A program made the position numbers and the translations under genes. The notes beneath the pieces are model-generated. The model was not told the origin of the DNA. It was given only the letters and a program-made list of their open reading frames with translations, and made no database searches. A stretch of DNA of 64,000 nt, from the NCBI RefSeq assembly GCF_024345185.1, contig NZ_BROB01000017.1:1-64000 (forward strand), read 5' to 3'. Positions within the stretch are counted from its first letter, which is position 1. Each line of letters starts with the position of its first letter. Below, one piece after another: positions 50,666 to 58,968 of this stretch. This DNA comes from Levilactobacillus humaensis (lineage in GTDB: Bacteria; Bacillota; Bacilli; Lactobacillales; Lactobacillaceae).

Positions 50666-50690
50666 TGTTTTAAAAAAATAACCGAAACGG

Positions 50691-51257
50691 CTATTTTAGG
50701 ATAAACAAGAGAATGCTAGCGATGAGGTCGTTAAGCAGTTGATAGTAGCTGTCGGTTTGGATCTCGCTCTGGTGGAAATCGACTACTGTGAGGGCGTTGA
50801 AGAGGCTGATGATGCGGTCCTGATCCAGGCCCTCCTTCAGCTTTCCCGTTCGGCGCCACTGGTCGATGAGCTTCATCAGTGTGGCGTAGACTAGGCTTTC
50901 CTCGACGGCGGACTGATTCGTCTGTGCGATGATATTGTTGAGTTTGGGATTGGTGAACCACTCTTGGAGAATTTGGTTGTCGGCCGAGCAGGTGAAAATC
51001 TCCTGAACCACCGTTTTCACCACGGTGGCGGGGTCGTCGGTGAGGTCGACGCGGGCTAATATTTCCGCCTTGACGCGTTCATTTTCGGCGTTGTAGATGC
51101 GAACAAAGATATCATCCTTGGACGCATAGAAATTGTAGAAAGTCCCCACGGCAACGTCGGCGTGCCGGGCGATCTGTGCGATGCTGGTGTGCTTAAAGCC
51201 TTGTTGCAGAAAGAGGTCATGTGCACTATTAGCTAAACGCCGTTCCTTATCGTCCAT
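50691..51257 (-). CDS. TetR/AcrR-family regulator
   Basis: 188 residues. N-terminal HTH (RRLANSAHDLFLQQGFKHTSIAQIARHADVAVGTFYNFYASKDDIF). Ligand-binding domain is generic. It has a TTGACA/TATAAT-type promoter overlapped by its operator, and it probably controls itself and the DUF4097 gene. An MFS exporter gene lies upstream on the same strand, behind its own terminator. Confidence 0.9.
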   Translation of the reverse strand: MDDKERRLANSAHDLFLQQGFKHTSIAQIARHADVAVGTFYNFYASKDDIFVRIYNAENERVKAEILARVDLTDDPATVVKTVVQEIFTCSADNQILQEWFTNPKLNNIIAQTNQSAVEESLVYATLMKLIDQWRRTGKLKEGLDQDRIISLFNALTVVDFHQSEIQTDSYYQLLNDLIASILLFILK

Positions 51258-51280
51258 CTTAAATCGCTCCTTTTGATGAT

Positions 51281-51310
51281 GAATGAATATTATAACGGTT
51301 CGTTCATTTT
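51281..51310. promoter_or_regulatory. TetR operator copy 1 at its own promoter
   Basis: GAATGAATA...TTCGTTCATTTT; the dyad TGAA..TTCA covers the spacer and -10 of the minus-strand promoter (TTGACA then TATAAT region). Confidence 0.75.
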
Positions 51311-51348
51311 GTCAAGCCTGATGTTTATCTAGTTAGCAGATCCCACGA

Positions 51349-51374
51349 AAAAACCGATTGCCAGGGGCAACCGG
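51349..51374 (-). terminator. Terminator of the MFS gene
   Basis: CCGATTGCC/GGCAACCGG stem with T6 on the minus strand. Confidence 0.8.
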
Positions 51375-51381
51375 TGAGGGA

Positions 51382-52632
51382 TTAATTTTGTTGATTAAGT
51401 TTTTCGTGAAGTCGCTGATCATAGGTCCGAACACTAGGCATGACCAACATCATAAGTCCACAGAACAGCGCCCCGATACCCCCGATGATGAAGAGTTTTT
51501 GGACCCCAATATTATCGGCGAGGGGACCGGCAAAGATTAAGCCGACCGGCCCGGTAAGACTCATGATTGAATTTAACACACCGAGAACTCGGCCGAGTTC
51601 GGCGGCAGGGAAGGTCTGTTGAATCATGGCCATGAGCAGGGTGTTAAAGAATGGTCCCATGAGGCCCGCCAGTGCATTGAAGGCGACGAACCAAATGAAG
51701 CTTCGCTGATTACCGGGGAGAAAGCCGCCGGCACCGAATGCAATTCCCAGAACAATTGTGGACCAGATAATGGGCCTCATACGATCTTGCCAGTTCCCAA
51801 AAATCCCAATGATCGCGCCGCCGGCTAACATGCCTGCCGAGAAAACGACTTCGATAAGGCCGGCTTGGCCCACGGTGCCATGGAAGTAACTCATGGTCAT
51901 CAGTGGATAGAGGCTGGCCGCTGGCATGAAGAACAGGGTGAAGAGGGCGCCGAGTAAGGTGATGGCCCACAGGCCACGAGTGTTCCGGAGTCGGGTCAGA
52001 CCAAATTTGGCATCGCTGAGAACACGAACAGGGTCGTCAATGACGGGATGTTCGGGAATTCGCACAGCCCAGAGGATACTGATGCCAATGATCGCGCCGA
52101 CCACATCCAACAGAATCAGATAATTAATGGGGATGAGGGCGAACAGGAAGGCTCCCAGGGCGGGGGCAATAATCATGTTGGCCGATTGGACCATACCCAG
52201 CTGACCGTTAAGTTTGGTCAGTTGGTCCGCTGGAATCATGGTGGGCATAATTGCCTGAACGGTTGGCATCTGGAAGGTCTGAGCGACCGCTCGAACGAAC
52301 AGGGAGACGAAGACTAACCACAGGGGGAAATGACTCTGAATGGTCCCGGAGATGGAAAGAATAATGGCAAAAATGGCAGCGACGACGTCTGGCACAATCA
52401 ACAAGAGTTTCTTATTGAGCCGATCGACGAAGGGGCCGACAAAGGGACTGAGAACCACCATGGGAATCATCCCCAACAGGGTGGCAAAACTTAGGACCGT
52501 CGCCGATCCCGTCTGTTTGGTAAGGTACCAGATGATGGCGTACTGGACCACCATACTGGTGATACCAGAGAGAAACTGGCTGGTTAGAAACAGGTAGATG
52601 TTGCGCCGCCAATGCGGCAGTGTTTGGGTCAT
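51382..52632 (-). CDS. MFS transporter (DHA3/MefA-like)
   Basis: 416 residues, twelve TM helices. LTSQFLSGITSMVVQYAIIWYLTKQTGSATVLSFATLLGMIPMVVLSPFVGPFVDRLNKK is the DHA3 (macrolide-efflux-like) N-terminal pattern in pieces. Drug or metabolite efflux is the family role. TTAGGGGGG precedes the ATG. Confidence 0.88.
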   Translation of the reverse strand: MTQTLPHWRRNIYLFLTSQFLSGITSMVVQYAIIWYLTKQTGSATVLSFATLLGMIPMVVLSPFVGPFVDRLNKKLLLIVPDVVAAIFAIILSISGTIQSHFPLWLVFVSLFVRAVAQTFQMPTVQAIMPTMIPADQLTKLNGQLGMVQSANMIIAPALGAFLFALIPINYLILLDVVGAIIGISILWAVRIPEHPVIDDPVRVLSDAKFGLTRLRNTRGLWAITLLGALFTLFFMPAASLYPLMTMSYFHGTVGQAGLIEVVFSAGMLAGGAIIGIFGNWQDRMRPIIWSTIVLGIAFGAGGFLPGNQRSFIWFVAFNALAGLMGPFFNTLLMAMIQQTFPAAELGRVLGVLNSIMSLTGPVGLIFAGPLADNIGVQKLFIIGGIGALFCGLMMLVMPSVRTYDQRLHEKLNQQN

Positions 52633-52770
52633 ACATAACCCCCCTAATAAAATGTTCGTCGGATAATTTATATTAGCATGCTAGTTAAGGGGGATCAAGA
52701 TACAGTGGCTGTTTCTTTGGCCGATAAAAAAGACCAAGGAACGCGTCCCTGGTCTAAATGCAATGACAAG

Positions 52771-53187
52771 TTATTTGCCAACCGCTTCTGTTCGCAGGTT
52801 GGATGGCACGAAACTATCGGGTTCGTTGTTTTCAAGAATGCTGGCATAGTGGGCGACCTTGTAGTTGATGGTGTCCAGATGCTTCTTCAAGTCGGCAATT
52901 TCGGCCAAGGTTTGTTCCTGTTGGGCGCACATCATGGCGTAGCGCTCGTTGACCGTGTCGTCTCCCTCTTGGATCAGATCCTGATAGTGTTTGATACTCT
53001 TCACGGACATGCCCGTCTCACGGAGGCAGACGATCATATTCAGCCATTCGAGGTCGGTGTCGTGGAAAATACGGTTGTTATTGGCATCGCGTTGAACGAA
53101 CGGTAACATCCCGTGATCGTTGTAGTAACGGATGCTATAGGTCGAGATGCCGAGCTTTTCGGCAACTTCGTGGATGGTATAAGTCAA
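52771..53187 (-). CDS. MerR-family regulator (NmlR/AdhR-like)
   Basis: 138 residues. wHTH YTIHEVAEKLGISTYSIRYYNDHGMLPF, coiled coil to residue ~120. Cys54 in MIVCLRETGM is the conserved sensor position of NmlR/AdhR proteins. AAGGAGG precedes the ATG. A dyad related to the 5.9-15 kb operators lies upstream. Paralogous to the regulators at 6690 and 26353; target not certain. Confidence 0.9.
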   Translation of the reverse strand: MTYTIHEVAEKLGISTYSIRYYNDHGMLPFVQRDANNNRIFHDTDLEWLNMIVCLRETGMSVKSIKHYQDLIQEGDDTVNERYAMMCAQQEQTLAEIADLKKHLDTINYKVAHYASILENNEPDSFVPSNLRTEAVGK

Positions 53188-53211
53188 GTTGAGATCCTCC
53201 TTAAACGCAGG

Positions 53212-53230
53212 CCTTCGTCTAACATGAAGG
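53212..53230. promoter_or_regulatory. Dyad upstream of the third MerR gene
   Basis: CCTTC-gtctaacat-GAAGG; the right half ACATGAAGG is the same as in MerR operator 1. No 19-base-spaced promoter is clear here. Confidence 0.5.
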
Positions 53231-53372
53231 TAAGTAGTCCTAGCATACGGTAAAATACCCGTTGCCGCAAGGATTTGGCTCTGATTTTGGGAATGTTGTG
53301 GGGCCTGAACGAATTTGAGGGAAGAAGGTTCGTAATTTTAAATATATGCGAATTTAATAAGCAAAATTATAC

Positions 53373-53429
53373 CGAATGTTCGTCTAACGAATGATAATCA
53401 TGGACTATGCCCGGGATATCCCGTATGAT
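53373..53429 (+). promoter_or_regulatory. Promoter of the purine permease operon with PurBox-like dyads
   Basis: TGGACT (53401-53406), 17-base spacer and TATGAT (53424-53429). Upstream, CGAATGTTCG (53373-53382) and TTCGT-cta-ACGAA (53379-53391) overlap; CCGAATGTT loosely resembles a PurR PurBox. Confidence 0.55.
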
Positions 53430-53477
53430 GTTGATTGAAAGACGAATATCAAGACAATTGAAGTGGGGGACAAGTCT

Positions 53478-54554
53478 ATGCATTGGCTAGCCGATCTGTT
53501 AGCAGCCATCGGAGTTGTATTAAACGGCATTCCACAAGGGATCATGGCGATGTCGTTAGGATTTGCTATTTTTCCAACCATGTTTTCATTTCTATTCGCA
53601 TCCGCGGTCAATGGGGCCTTTGGGGCCGTCGCACCGCTCTCTTTTCAAGCGGAGTCGCTGGCCTTAACCGGGAGCCTCGGTCGTGACTTACGCGAACGAA
53701 CATCCATCATTCTTGGTGGATCGATCGTGATGTTGCTGATTGGGGTGACGGGGACGCTGACCAAGATCGTCGACGTCCTCGGTAACGGGATCATGGCGGG
53801 GATGATGGCCGGGGTTGGCCTGATGCTCGCTAAGATTGCCCTGGGTATGGCCAAGAAGGAACGACTTACGGGCTGGGTTTCCGTCGGACTAGCGGCGACG
53901 ACCTACCTGATCAGTAAGGACTTGGTGTGGACGATCGTGATTTCCGTGGTTGGGTCCAGCCTGGCCGCCGTCTTCATCGAACACTACCGCGCAGAACTAC
54001 CGGAACACGTGACCGCGCGACGCTTCGTCTTCACCAAGCCGACAGTGAATGTGCGGGTGGTTCGTGGGGCACTGAGTCTGGCGTGTTTAAACGTTGGGGC
54101 CAACATCTCGTACGGCCTGATTACCGGACAGATGACGGGAATCAAACCCAATCCGGTAAACTTGAACCTCTTGACGATCACCCAGTCCGTTGCGGATATG
54201 GGAACGAGTCTCTTGGGTGGGGCGCCGGTGGAAGCCATTATCTCGGCGACCGGAAGCGCCCCGGAACCAGTCGTGGCGGGAATCATGATGATGCTCATCA
54301 TGGCCGCTATCCTGGCGCTGGGCTGGTTGCCCAAGCTAGGGAAGTATGTGCCAAGTGCCTCCATCGCGGGGTTCCTGTTCATCTTGGGAACTGTCGTGAT
54401 CTTCCCGGTTAACGCGACCACCGCGCTACAAGGACCAACGGGAACCATCGCGGCCATTACGCTAGTGATTACCGCGATAGCCGATCCGTTCGCAGGTCTA
54501 TTGACGGGTGCCGTCTTGAAATTTATTTTGCCACTTCTGGGACTGGGGGTCTAA
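53478..54554 (+). CDS. NCS2-family nucleobase permease
   Basis: 358 residues, at the short end for the family, with about twelve hydrophobic segments. The ATG at 53478 follows GTGGGGGA. GAFGAVAPLSFQAESLALTGSLGRDLRERT and LLGGAPVEAIISATGSAPEPVVAG are NCS2-like, but divergent from AzgA and uracil permeases. The partner gene is a phosphoribosyltransferase, so a purine or related base is a plausible substrate. Confidence 0.78.
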   Translation: MHWLADLLAAIGVVLNGIPQGIMAMSLGFAIFPTMFSFLFASAVNGAFGAVAPLSFQAESLALTGSLGRDLRERTSIILGGSIVMLLIGVTGTLTKIVDVLGNGIMAGMMAGVGLMLAKIALGMAKKERLTGWVSVGLAATTYLISKDLVWTIVISVVGSSLAAVFIEHYRAELPEHVTARRFVFTKPTVNVRVVRGALSLACLNVGANISYGLITGQMTGIKPNPVNLNLLTITQSVADMGTSLLGGAPVEAIISATGSAPEPVVAGIMMMLIMAAILALGWLPKLGKYVPSASIAGFLFILGTVVIFPVNATTALQGPTGTIAAITLVITAIADPFAGLLTGAVLKFILPLLGLGV

Positions 54555-54557
54555 GTC

Positions 54558-55109
54558 ATGCAAAAGTATTTTGAACTACAGGTGGGGCCACTGACGCGGC
54601 AATTGCCGATCATGCCCATCAGCGACACGCTGGCGATTGCCTCATTCGTGTTATTGGGCGATGCCGAACTCACCGACTATGCTGCCAGCGAGCTGGCTAA
54701 ACGGGTGCCCACGGACTTCGATTACTTGGTAACTTTGGAGAGTAAGGGGATTCCGCTAGCTCAGGAACTCAGTCGTTGTACCAATCACGCGCAGTACGTG
54801 GTGTTGCGTAAGAGCGTCAAGGACTACATGCGTGCGCCACAAACGGTGCCGGTATCGGCCATCACAACCAGTGCGCCACAACAGCTGGTCCTCGATGGAA
54901 CGGATGCTGATCGCTTGGTGGCCAAGAAGGTAGTTATCGTGGACGACGTGATCAGTAGTGGTGGATCGCTTCAGGCCGCCAAGACATTGGTTGAACGCGC
55001 CGGGGCCACCGTTGTTAGCCAGGTCGCCATTTTGGCGGAAGGGGATGCGGTCGACCGGACCGACATTCATTATTTGGCAGAATTACCCCTGTTTCCGATT
55101 AACGATTAA
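54558..55109 (+). CDS. Purine-type phosphoribosyltransferase
   Basis: 183 residues. The PRPP loop VVIVDDVISSGGSLQAA (residues ~135-151) is diagnostic, and DYLVTLESKGIPLAQELS matches the adenine/xanthine PRTase hood region. It converts a base plus PRPP to the nucleotide. It follows the permease by three bases, so transport and salvage are coupled. Confidence 0.88.
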   Translation: MQKYFELQVGPLTRQLPIMPISDTLAIASFVLLGDAELTDYAASELAKRVPTDFDYLVTLESKGIPLAQELSRCTNHAQYVVLRKSVKDYMRAPQTVPVSAITTSAPQQLVLDGTDADRLVAKKVVIVDDVISSGGSLQAAKTLVERAGATVVSQVAILAEGDAVDRTDIHYLAELPLFPIND

Positions 55110-55115
55110 GATTGC

Positions 55116-55151
55116 AATCCCCCGGCTTGTTCGACAGGTTGGGGGATTATT
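55116..55151 (+). terminator. Terminator of the permease-PRTase operon
   Basis: AATCCCCC...GGGGGATT stem, then ATTATT. A second hairpin, ATGGGGCCGTGC/GCACGGTCCCAT (55164-55194), follows and may serve the convergent gene. Confidence 0.7.
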
Positions 55152-55243
55152 ATTAGCTTAGAAATGGGGCCGTGCACAATCGCACGGTCCCATTATCTTT
55201 GAAGCTATTAAACAAGTTTCTTCTATATAAGTACAGTTACTGT

Positions 55244-56896
55244 CTACTTGGCGATGTAGGTCGTCTTGAAGTCATAAGGCACACCAGCGGGGTTGTAGTT
55301 GATGTTCTTGACGTTCTTCCGCAGAAGTTGTGACTTGGCGCCTTGGTACAGAGGAATCGTGCCTTGGTCGTTCATCAGAACCTTTTCAGCTTGAACCAAT
55401 TCGGACCAACGTTTGTTGGGTTGGTTACCATCACGGTTCTCGGCGTGATCCAGGAGTTGGTCAAATTGCGAATTCTTCCAGCCCGTAGTGTTGAACGTCG
55501 AATCGGATTCGAAGACTTCCAGGAAGTTGATCGGGTCGGCGAAGACGGATTGCCAGCCGCTCATGGTCAGATCGTAATCCCCGTTGTCCTGTTGGGTCAT
55601 CAACTGAACGTAAGGAACCGTCTTGATGTTAATCTTGACCCCGGGCAGCTTCTGAAGGGCACTCTGTAGGAACTCGGCAGTCTGCTTGGAGGAGTCCGTA
55701 TCGGACACTGAGAGGGTCACGTCCAGCGACTTGTCCTTGGTCTGCTTGAGACCCTTAGCCAGCAGTTGTTTGGCCTGGGTGAGATTGTAGCTGGTGGCAC
55801 TGGAGACGGCTGCCTCCTGATTGAATGCCTGTCCCGTCTTAGGGTTGTTACCCATGCCGGATGGCACGAAGCCATTCGAGGCGACGGAACCGTCTTGCAG
55901 GACGTTCTTGACCAGGTCCTGCCGGTTGATGGCCAATGAGAAGGCCCGCCGCACGTCGAGGTTCTTGAAGGCGGGAACCTTCTTGGTGTTCAGATCCAGG
56001 CGTTGCGTGCCGGATGGTAGGCGTTTGACGAAGTTCTCGTTGTTTAAATTATTCTTGACCTGTTGGCCACTGAGGAGGGTTTCATCGGTCTTCTGGGCGT
56101 TGAAGAGGTTGTAGCTAGTTGTCGGACTCTTGGTGACGACCTCGTTAATCTTGGTGAGGTGCACGTGGGACTTGTCCCAGTAGGTTGGGTTCTTGGCCAG
56201 CGTCCAGGTACCGGACGTGCCGCTCCATTTGGTCAGGCGGTAAGGGCCGTCGGAAACAATGGTGGCGGAGCTGGTTCCGTAGCGTTTGCCATACTTGTTC
56301 ACGGCATTTTGGTTAATCGGGTAGAAGAGCGGCCAAGCCAGGAGTTTCTTGAAATACGAGACGGGACGCGTCAGTGAGACCGTCAGTTTGTATTTGCCAG
56401 TGGCCTTGATCCCCAGGTTTTTCAGGGGTTGCTTGCCCTGGTTGATGGCTTCGGCGTTCTTCACGGGGAAGAGGTAGAAGGCGTCCTGTGAGGCGGTCTT
56501 GGGGTCAACCGTTCTTTGCCAGGAATAGACGAAGTCCTTGGCTGTCAGGGGGTCGCCGTTACTCCACTTTACGCCGTGACGAAGGTTAAAGGTGTAGGTC
56601 TTTCCGCCATCGGTTAACTTGGTTGAGGTGGCTAAGGCGTTGGCCGGGGTTCCCTTGCTGTTAAGGCGGTAAAGGCCTTCCTGGGTATTCTGTAAAACGG
56701 TGAAGCTCAGCGTATCCGTGGCCTTGGAAAGGTCGGCGGAGGCCAGGTCTGAGGACTCGGTCCAATTCAAGACTTGGTTGGCGGCGTACTGGCCACTGTG
56801 GCCGGCGGCGGTGGACTGGTTACCACACCCCGCGAGGGTGACAAGACTGAGTGCTGACAGGGTTAAAATTGTGTAAATTGCGTGCTTTTGGTGCAT
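55244..56896 (-). CDS. oppA: Oligopeptide ABC transporter substrate-binding lipoprotein
   Basis: 550 residues. The ATG at 56896 has AGGAG nine bases upstream; an ATG at 56905 abuts it. Lipobox LVTLAGCGNQ gives a lipid-anchored protein. SBP family 5 blocks include NLRHGVKWSNGDPLTAKDFVYSWQRTVDP and VRRAFSLAINRQDL. Paralogue of the 21886 gene. No permease/ATPase adjacent. Controlled by the T-box leader. Confidence 0.92.
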   Translation of the reverse strand: MHQKHAIYTILTLSALSLVTLAGCGNQSTAAGHSGQYAANQVLNWTESSDLASADLSKATDTLSFTVLQNTQEGLYRLNSKGTPANALATSTKLTDGGKTYTFNLRHGVKWSNGDPLTAKDFVYSWQRTVDPKTASQDAFYLFPVKNAEAINQGKQPLKNLGIKATGKYKLTVSLTRPVSYFKKLLAWPLFYPINQNAVNKYGKRYGTSSATIVSDGPYRLTKWSGTSGTWTLAKNPTYWDKSHVHLTKINEVVTKSPTTSYNLFNAQKTDETLLSGQQVKNNLNNENFVKRLPSGTQRLDLNTKKVPAFKNLDVRRAFSLAINRQDLVKNVLQDGSVASNGFVPSGMGNNPKTGQAFNQEAAVSSATSYNLTQAKQLLAKGLKQTKDKSLDVTLSVSDTDSSKQTAEFLQSALQKLPGVKINIKTVPYVQLMTQQDNGDYDLTMSGWQSVFADPINFLEVFESDSTFNTTGWKNSQFDQLLDHAENRDGNQPNKRWSELVQAEKVLMNDQGTIPLYQGAKSQLLRKNVKNINYNPAGVPYDFKTTYIAK

Positions 56897-56920
56897 CCCA
56901 AACATCTCCTCTGAAGGTTA

Positions 56921-57197
56921 AAAAAATCGTCCTTATGCTTAAACATAAGGACGATTTACTCGCGGTACCACCTTGATTTACACTGAACTCACGCCCAGTG
57001 CCTCCGTAACTTCTGTTGCCAAAAGTCGGAAGCGGTAACGTGCTTCAATCCGGGTAGTCAGCTTGCACCGACTACTAGCAACCAGGCTCATCTTCGTTAT
57101 ACCGTTGTAAGCCACCTTTTCAGCTACCGGTGGTCTCTGCGTCTTAGCGGGTACGACTACTCTTCCTGGTAATGCGTTCCTGTATATTTCTAACTTG
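56921..57197 (-). promoter_or_regulatory. T-box riboswitch, probable Met specifier
   Basis: Minus-strand leader with T-box AAGGTGGTACCGCG (56961-56974) and terminator AAATCGTCCTTATG/CATAAGGACGATTT plus T-run. Stem I CCAGG/CCTGG; the internal loop has the usual AGUA on its 5' side and AAGAUGAG on its 3' side, with AUG (57089-57091) as the probable specifier. Confidence 0.9.
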
Positions 57198-57203
57198 GCT
57201 CTA

Positions 57204-57232
57204 ATAATAGTCGCGCAATTTCGCTTTGTCAA
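57204..57232 (-). promoter_or_regulatory. Consensus promoter of oppA
   Basis: Minus-strand TTGACA (57227-57232), 17 bases, TATTAT (57204-57209). Confidence 0.87.
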
Positions 57233-57307
57233 CCAGAAGTTTTAAAAAGTTAAACCGCGGTGTGACGGGGATTATTAGCATATAGTAGAATGATTGGCGG
57301 GGGATTT

Positions 57308-57431
57308 GATTATACGCCAACTGTATAATCCGATAGATGTATCTCAAGATAAATTTGAATATTTATGCGTTATAAAATGCCAACAATAAGCCACTTCAGT
57401 TGTCGACGGATCCACGCCATTCTCGTATACT
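57308..57431 (+). promoter_or_regulatory. Wadjet operon upstream region
   Basis: A perfect inverted repeat GATTATAC (57308-57315) / GTATAATC (57323-57330) lies ~100 bases before a TATACT -10 box (57426-57431) that gives a short leader to jetA. No other gene lies between the T-box promoter and jetA. Confidence 0.5.
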
Positions 57432-57474
57432 TAGAGCAAGGTTTCTGCCGGGAGGGATAATCATCGCAATTGAA

Positions 57475-58968
57475 TTGAATCCGTTACTTAAAAACTTACT
57501 ATTAGCCACTAATCTAGGCCTGAGTCGAGCACACCCACTGGCTGGTTGGTCAATCTTGACAATACTTTACCGTGATAGCACGGTGGGTGGTGAACCCATT
57601 ACGTTAGGTTATTTGGCTCGGAAATATAACAGTACATACCTAAACACGGATGAACAACCCCTGAAAGATGATGTCCTCAAGCGAATATTAGACAACATCA
57701 GTACGAAGGCGAAACTAATTGAAGTGTCGCCGCAAAAGGTTCGGGTGCGGATGAAGAGTGGTAATTATCATACGCAGCAATCTTACGTTTATCAGATTAC
57801 GAGTAGTGGGATCGAATATCTTTCGGCGATGCAACGGGTGGTAGATGCTGATAATACTGTTGCGGCGAATATTACGCGGATTTCTGAATATTGTCAGTTG
57901 GTCAATCGCCTCTCAAAACCGATTCTAAAGGCTGATAGCACGCAATTATACAATGATTTTCAGAACATGGTCTCAGCCTATAACGATGTGATGAAAGGGA
58001 TGCATAAACTGGACAGTGATCTTAGTGAATTAGCCAACAATCTGGCCTTCAATCATGGCGGGGTGGCAGCGATCCACCTCCAGACAATGTTGAAGGAAAA
58101 GGCGATTCCGGCCTTTTCTAAAATGTTGGATCAGGGTCCACAGCTCCAAGCCTTGGCTAACTCAGAAACTTTTAGTACGCGAGTGGCACACAGTCAACAG
58201 GGGAATGACGATCTAGATACAGCGCGGGCTGTGGGCGACGAGAGTAAATTATTGGTGAGATTTAATCGGGCAGAAGCGTATGTTCAGCGGCAGCTTCACC
58301 GGCTATCTGCCAGTTTTGATCCGAGTACGAGTGCGATTGATAACAGCTTGGATACGGTGTATCTGTTGTTTCAAACAATCTTAAGTGCCATTCGACTCTT
58401 AGGCCAAGAGTATGATCATATTCAGCAACAATCTGTCGATATTAAAGAACTTACGGCCGAAATTGACCAATTATTAACCAGTTATCAAACCATCAAGATT
58501 CCTGAAGAAATTCCTCAACATTTGGCACAAGACCGGCCGCTTGCAGAGCCGGCGGATTTACTTCAGGCTGGTGAGATTGCACCAGTTGGATATGTGGCAA
58601 CTAGTAAGCCCCAGGTTAAATTAACTGCGGCCGATAACCCCACAGTTGTCGGAACCACCGATACTGGAGAGACCCAGGCGCAGCAGGCGTTGGCGGAATT
58701 TAAACGGCTAGTCATGCGCGATGACAATCATGGTATTGTCAATCATGATTTGGAATTAACGTCGTTGCAAGCACGAGATGAAGTTGTTCGCTTATATGCC
58801 GCGACTGCCTATGACTATGACACGAACTTTGCCTTGTTCGGACGACCGCTGTATCGCGTGGCAACGCTGGCAGGTGGTGCAATTAACTTACATTGCACGG
58901 GTGAGGATTATCAAGTGACATTGCCGAATTGCTTTGAATTTTGGTTTGACGAGGAGCGGGTAAAATGA
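57475..58968 (+). CDS. jetA: Wadjet JetA (MukF/kleisin-like)
   Basis: ~497 residues, start uncertain. A strong GGGAGGG (57450-57456) is followed in frame only by ATA, ATC, ATC and ATT before the first normal codon, TTG 57475, which is spaced too far; a rare start (ATC 57463 or ATT 57469) is possible. N-terminal winged-helix region (RAHPLAGWSILTILYRD), central helical/coiled region, C-terminal conserved FALFGRPLYRVATLAGGAINLHCTG. It is the kleisin-type subunit that joins JetC heads. Identification rests on operon order and fold pattern with JetB-D. Confidence 0.82.
   Translation: MNPLLKNLLLATNLGLSRAHPLAGWSILTILYRDSTVGGEPITLGYLARKYNSTYLNTDEQPLKDDVLKRILDNISTKAKLIEVSPQKVRVRMKSGNYHTQQSYVYQITSSGIEYLSAMQRVVDADNTVAANITRISEYCQLVNRLSKPILKADSTQLYNDFQNMVSAYNDVMKGMHKLDSDLSELANNLAFNHGGVAAIHLQTMLKEKAIPAFSKMLDQGPQLQALANSETFSTRVAHSQQGNDDLDTARAVGDESKLLVRFNRAEAYVQRQLHRLSASFDPSTSAIDNSLDTVYLLFQTILSAIRLLGQEYDHIQQQSVDIKELTAEIDQLLTSYQTIKIPEEIPQHLAQDRPLAEPADLLQAGEIAPVGYVATSKPQVKLTAADNPTVVGTTDTGETQAQQALAEFKRLVMRDDNHGIVNHDLELTSLQARDEVVRLYAATAYDYDTNFALFGRPLYRVATLAGGAINLHCTGEDYQVTLPNCFEFWFDEERVK

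Noticed and set aside
56978-57232. 84-codon minus-strand frame
   Set aside because: Lies entirely within the T-box leader; the conserved RNA explains the sequence.
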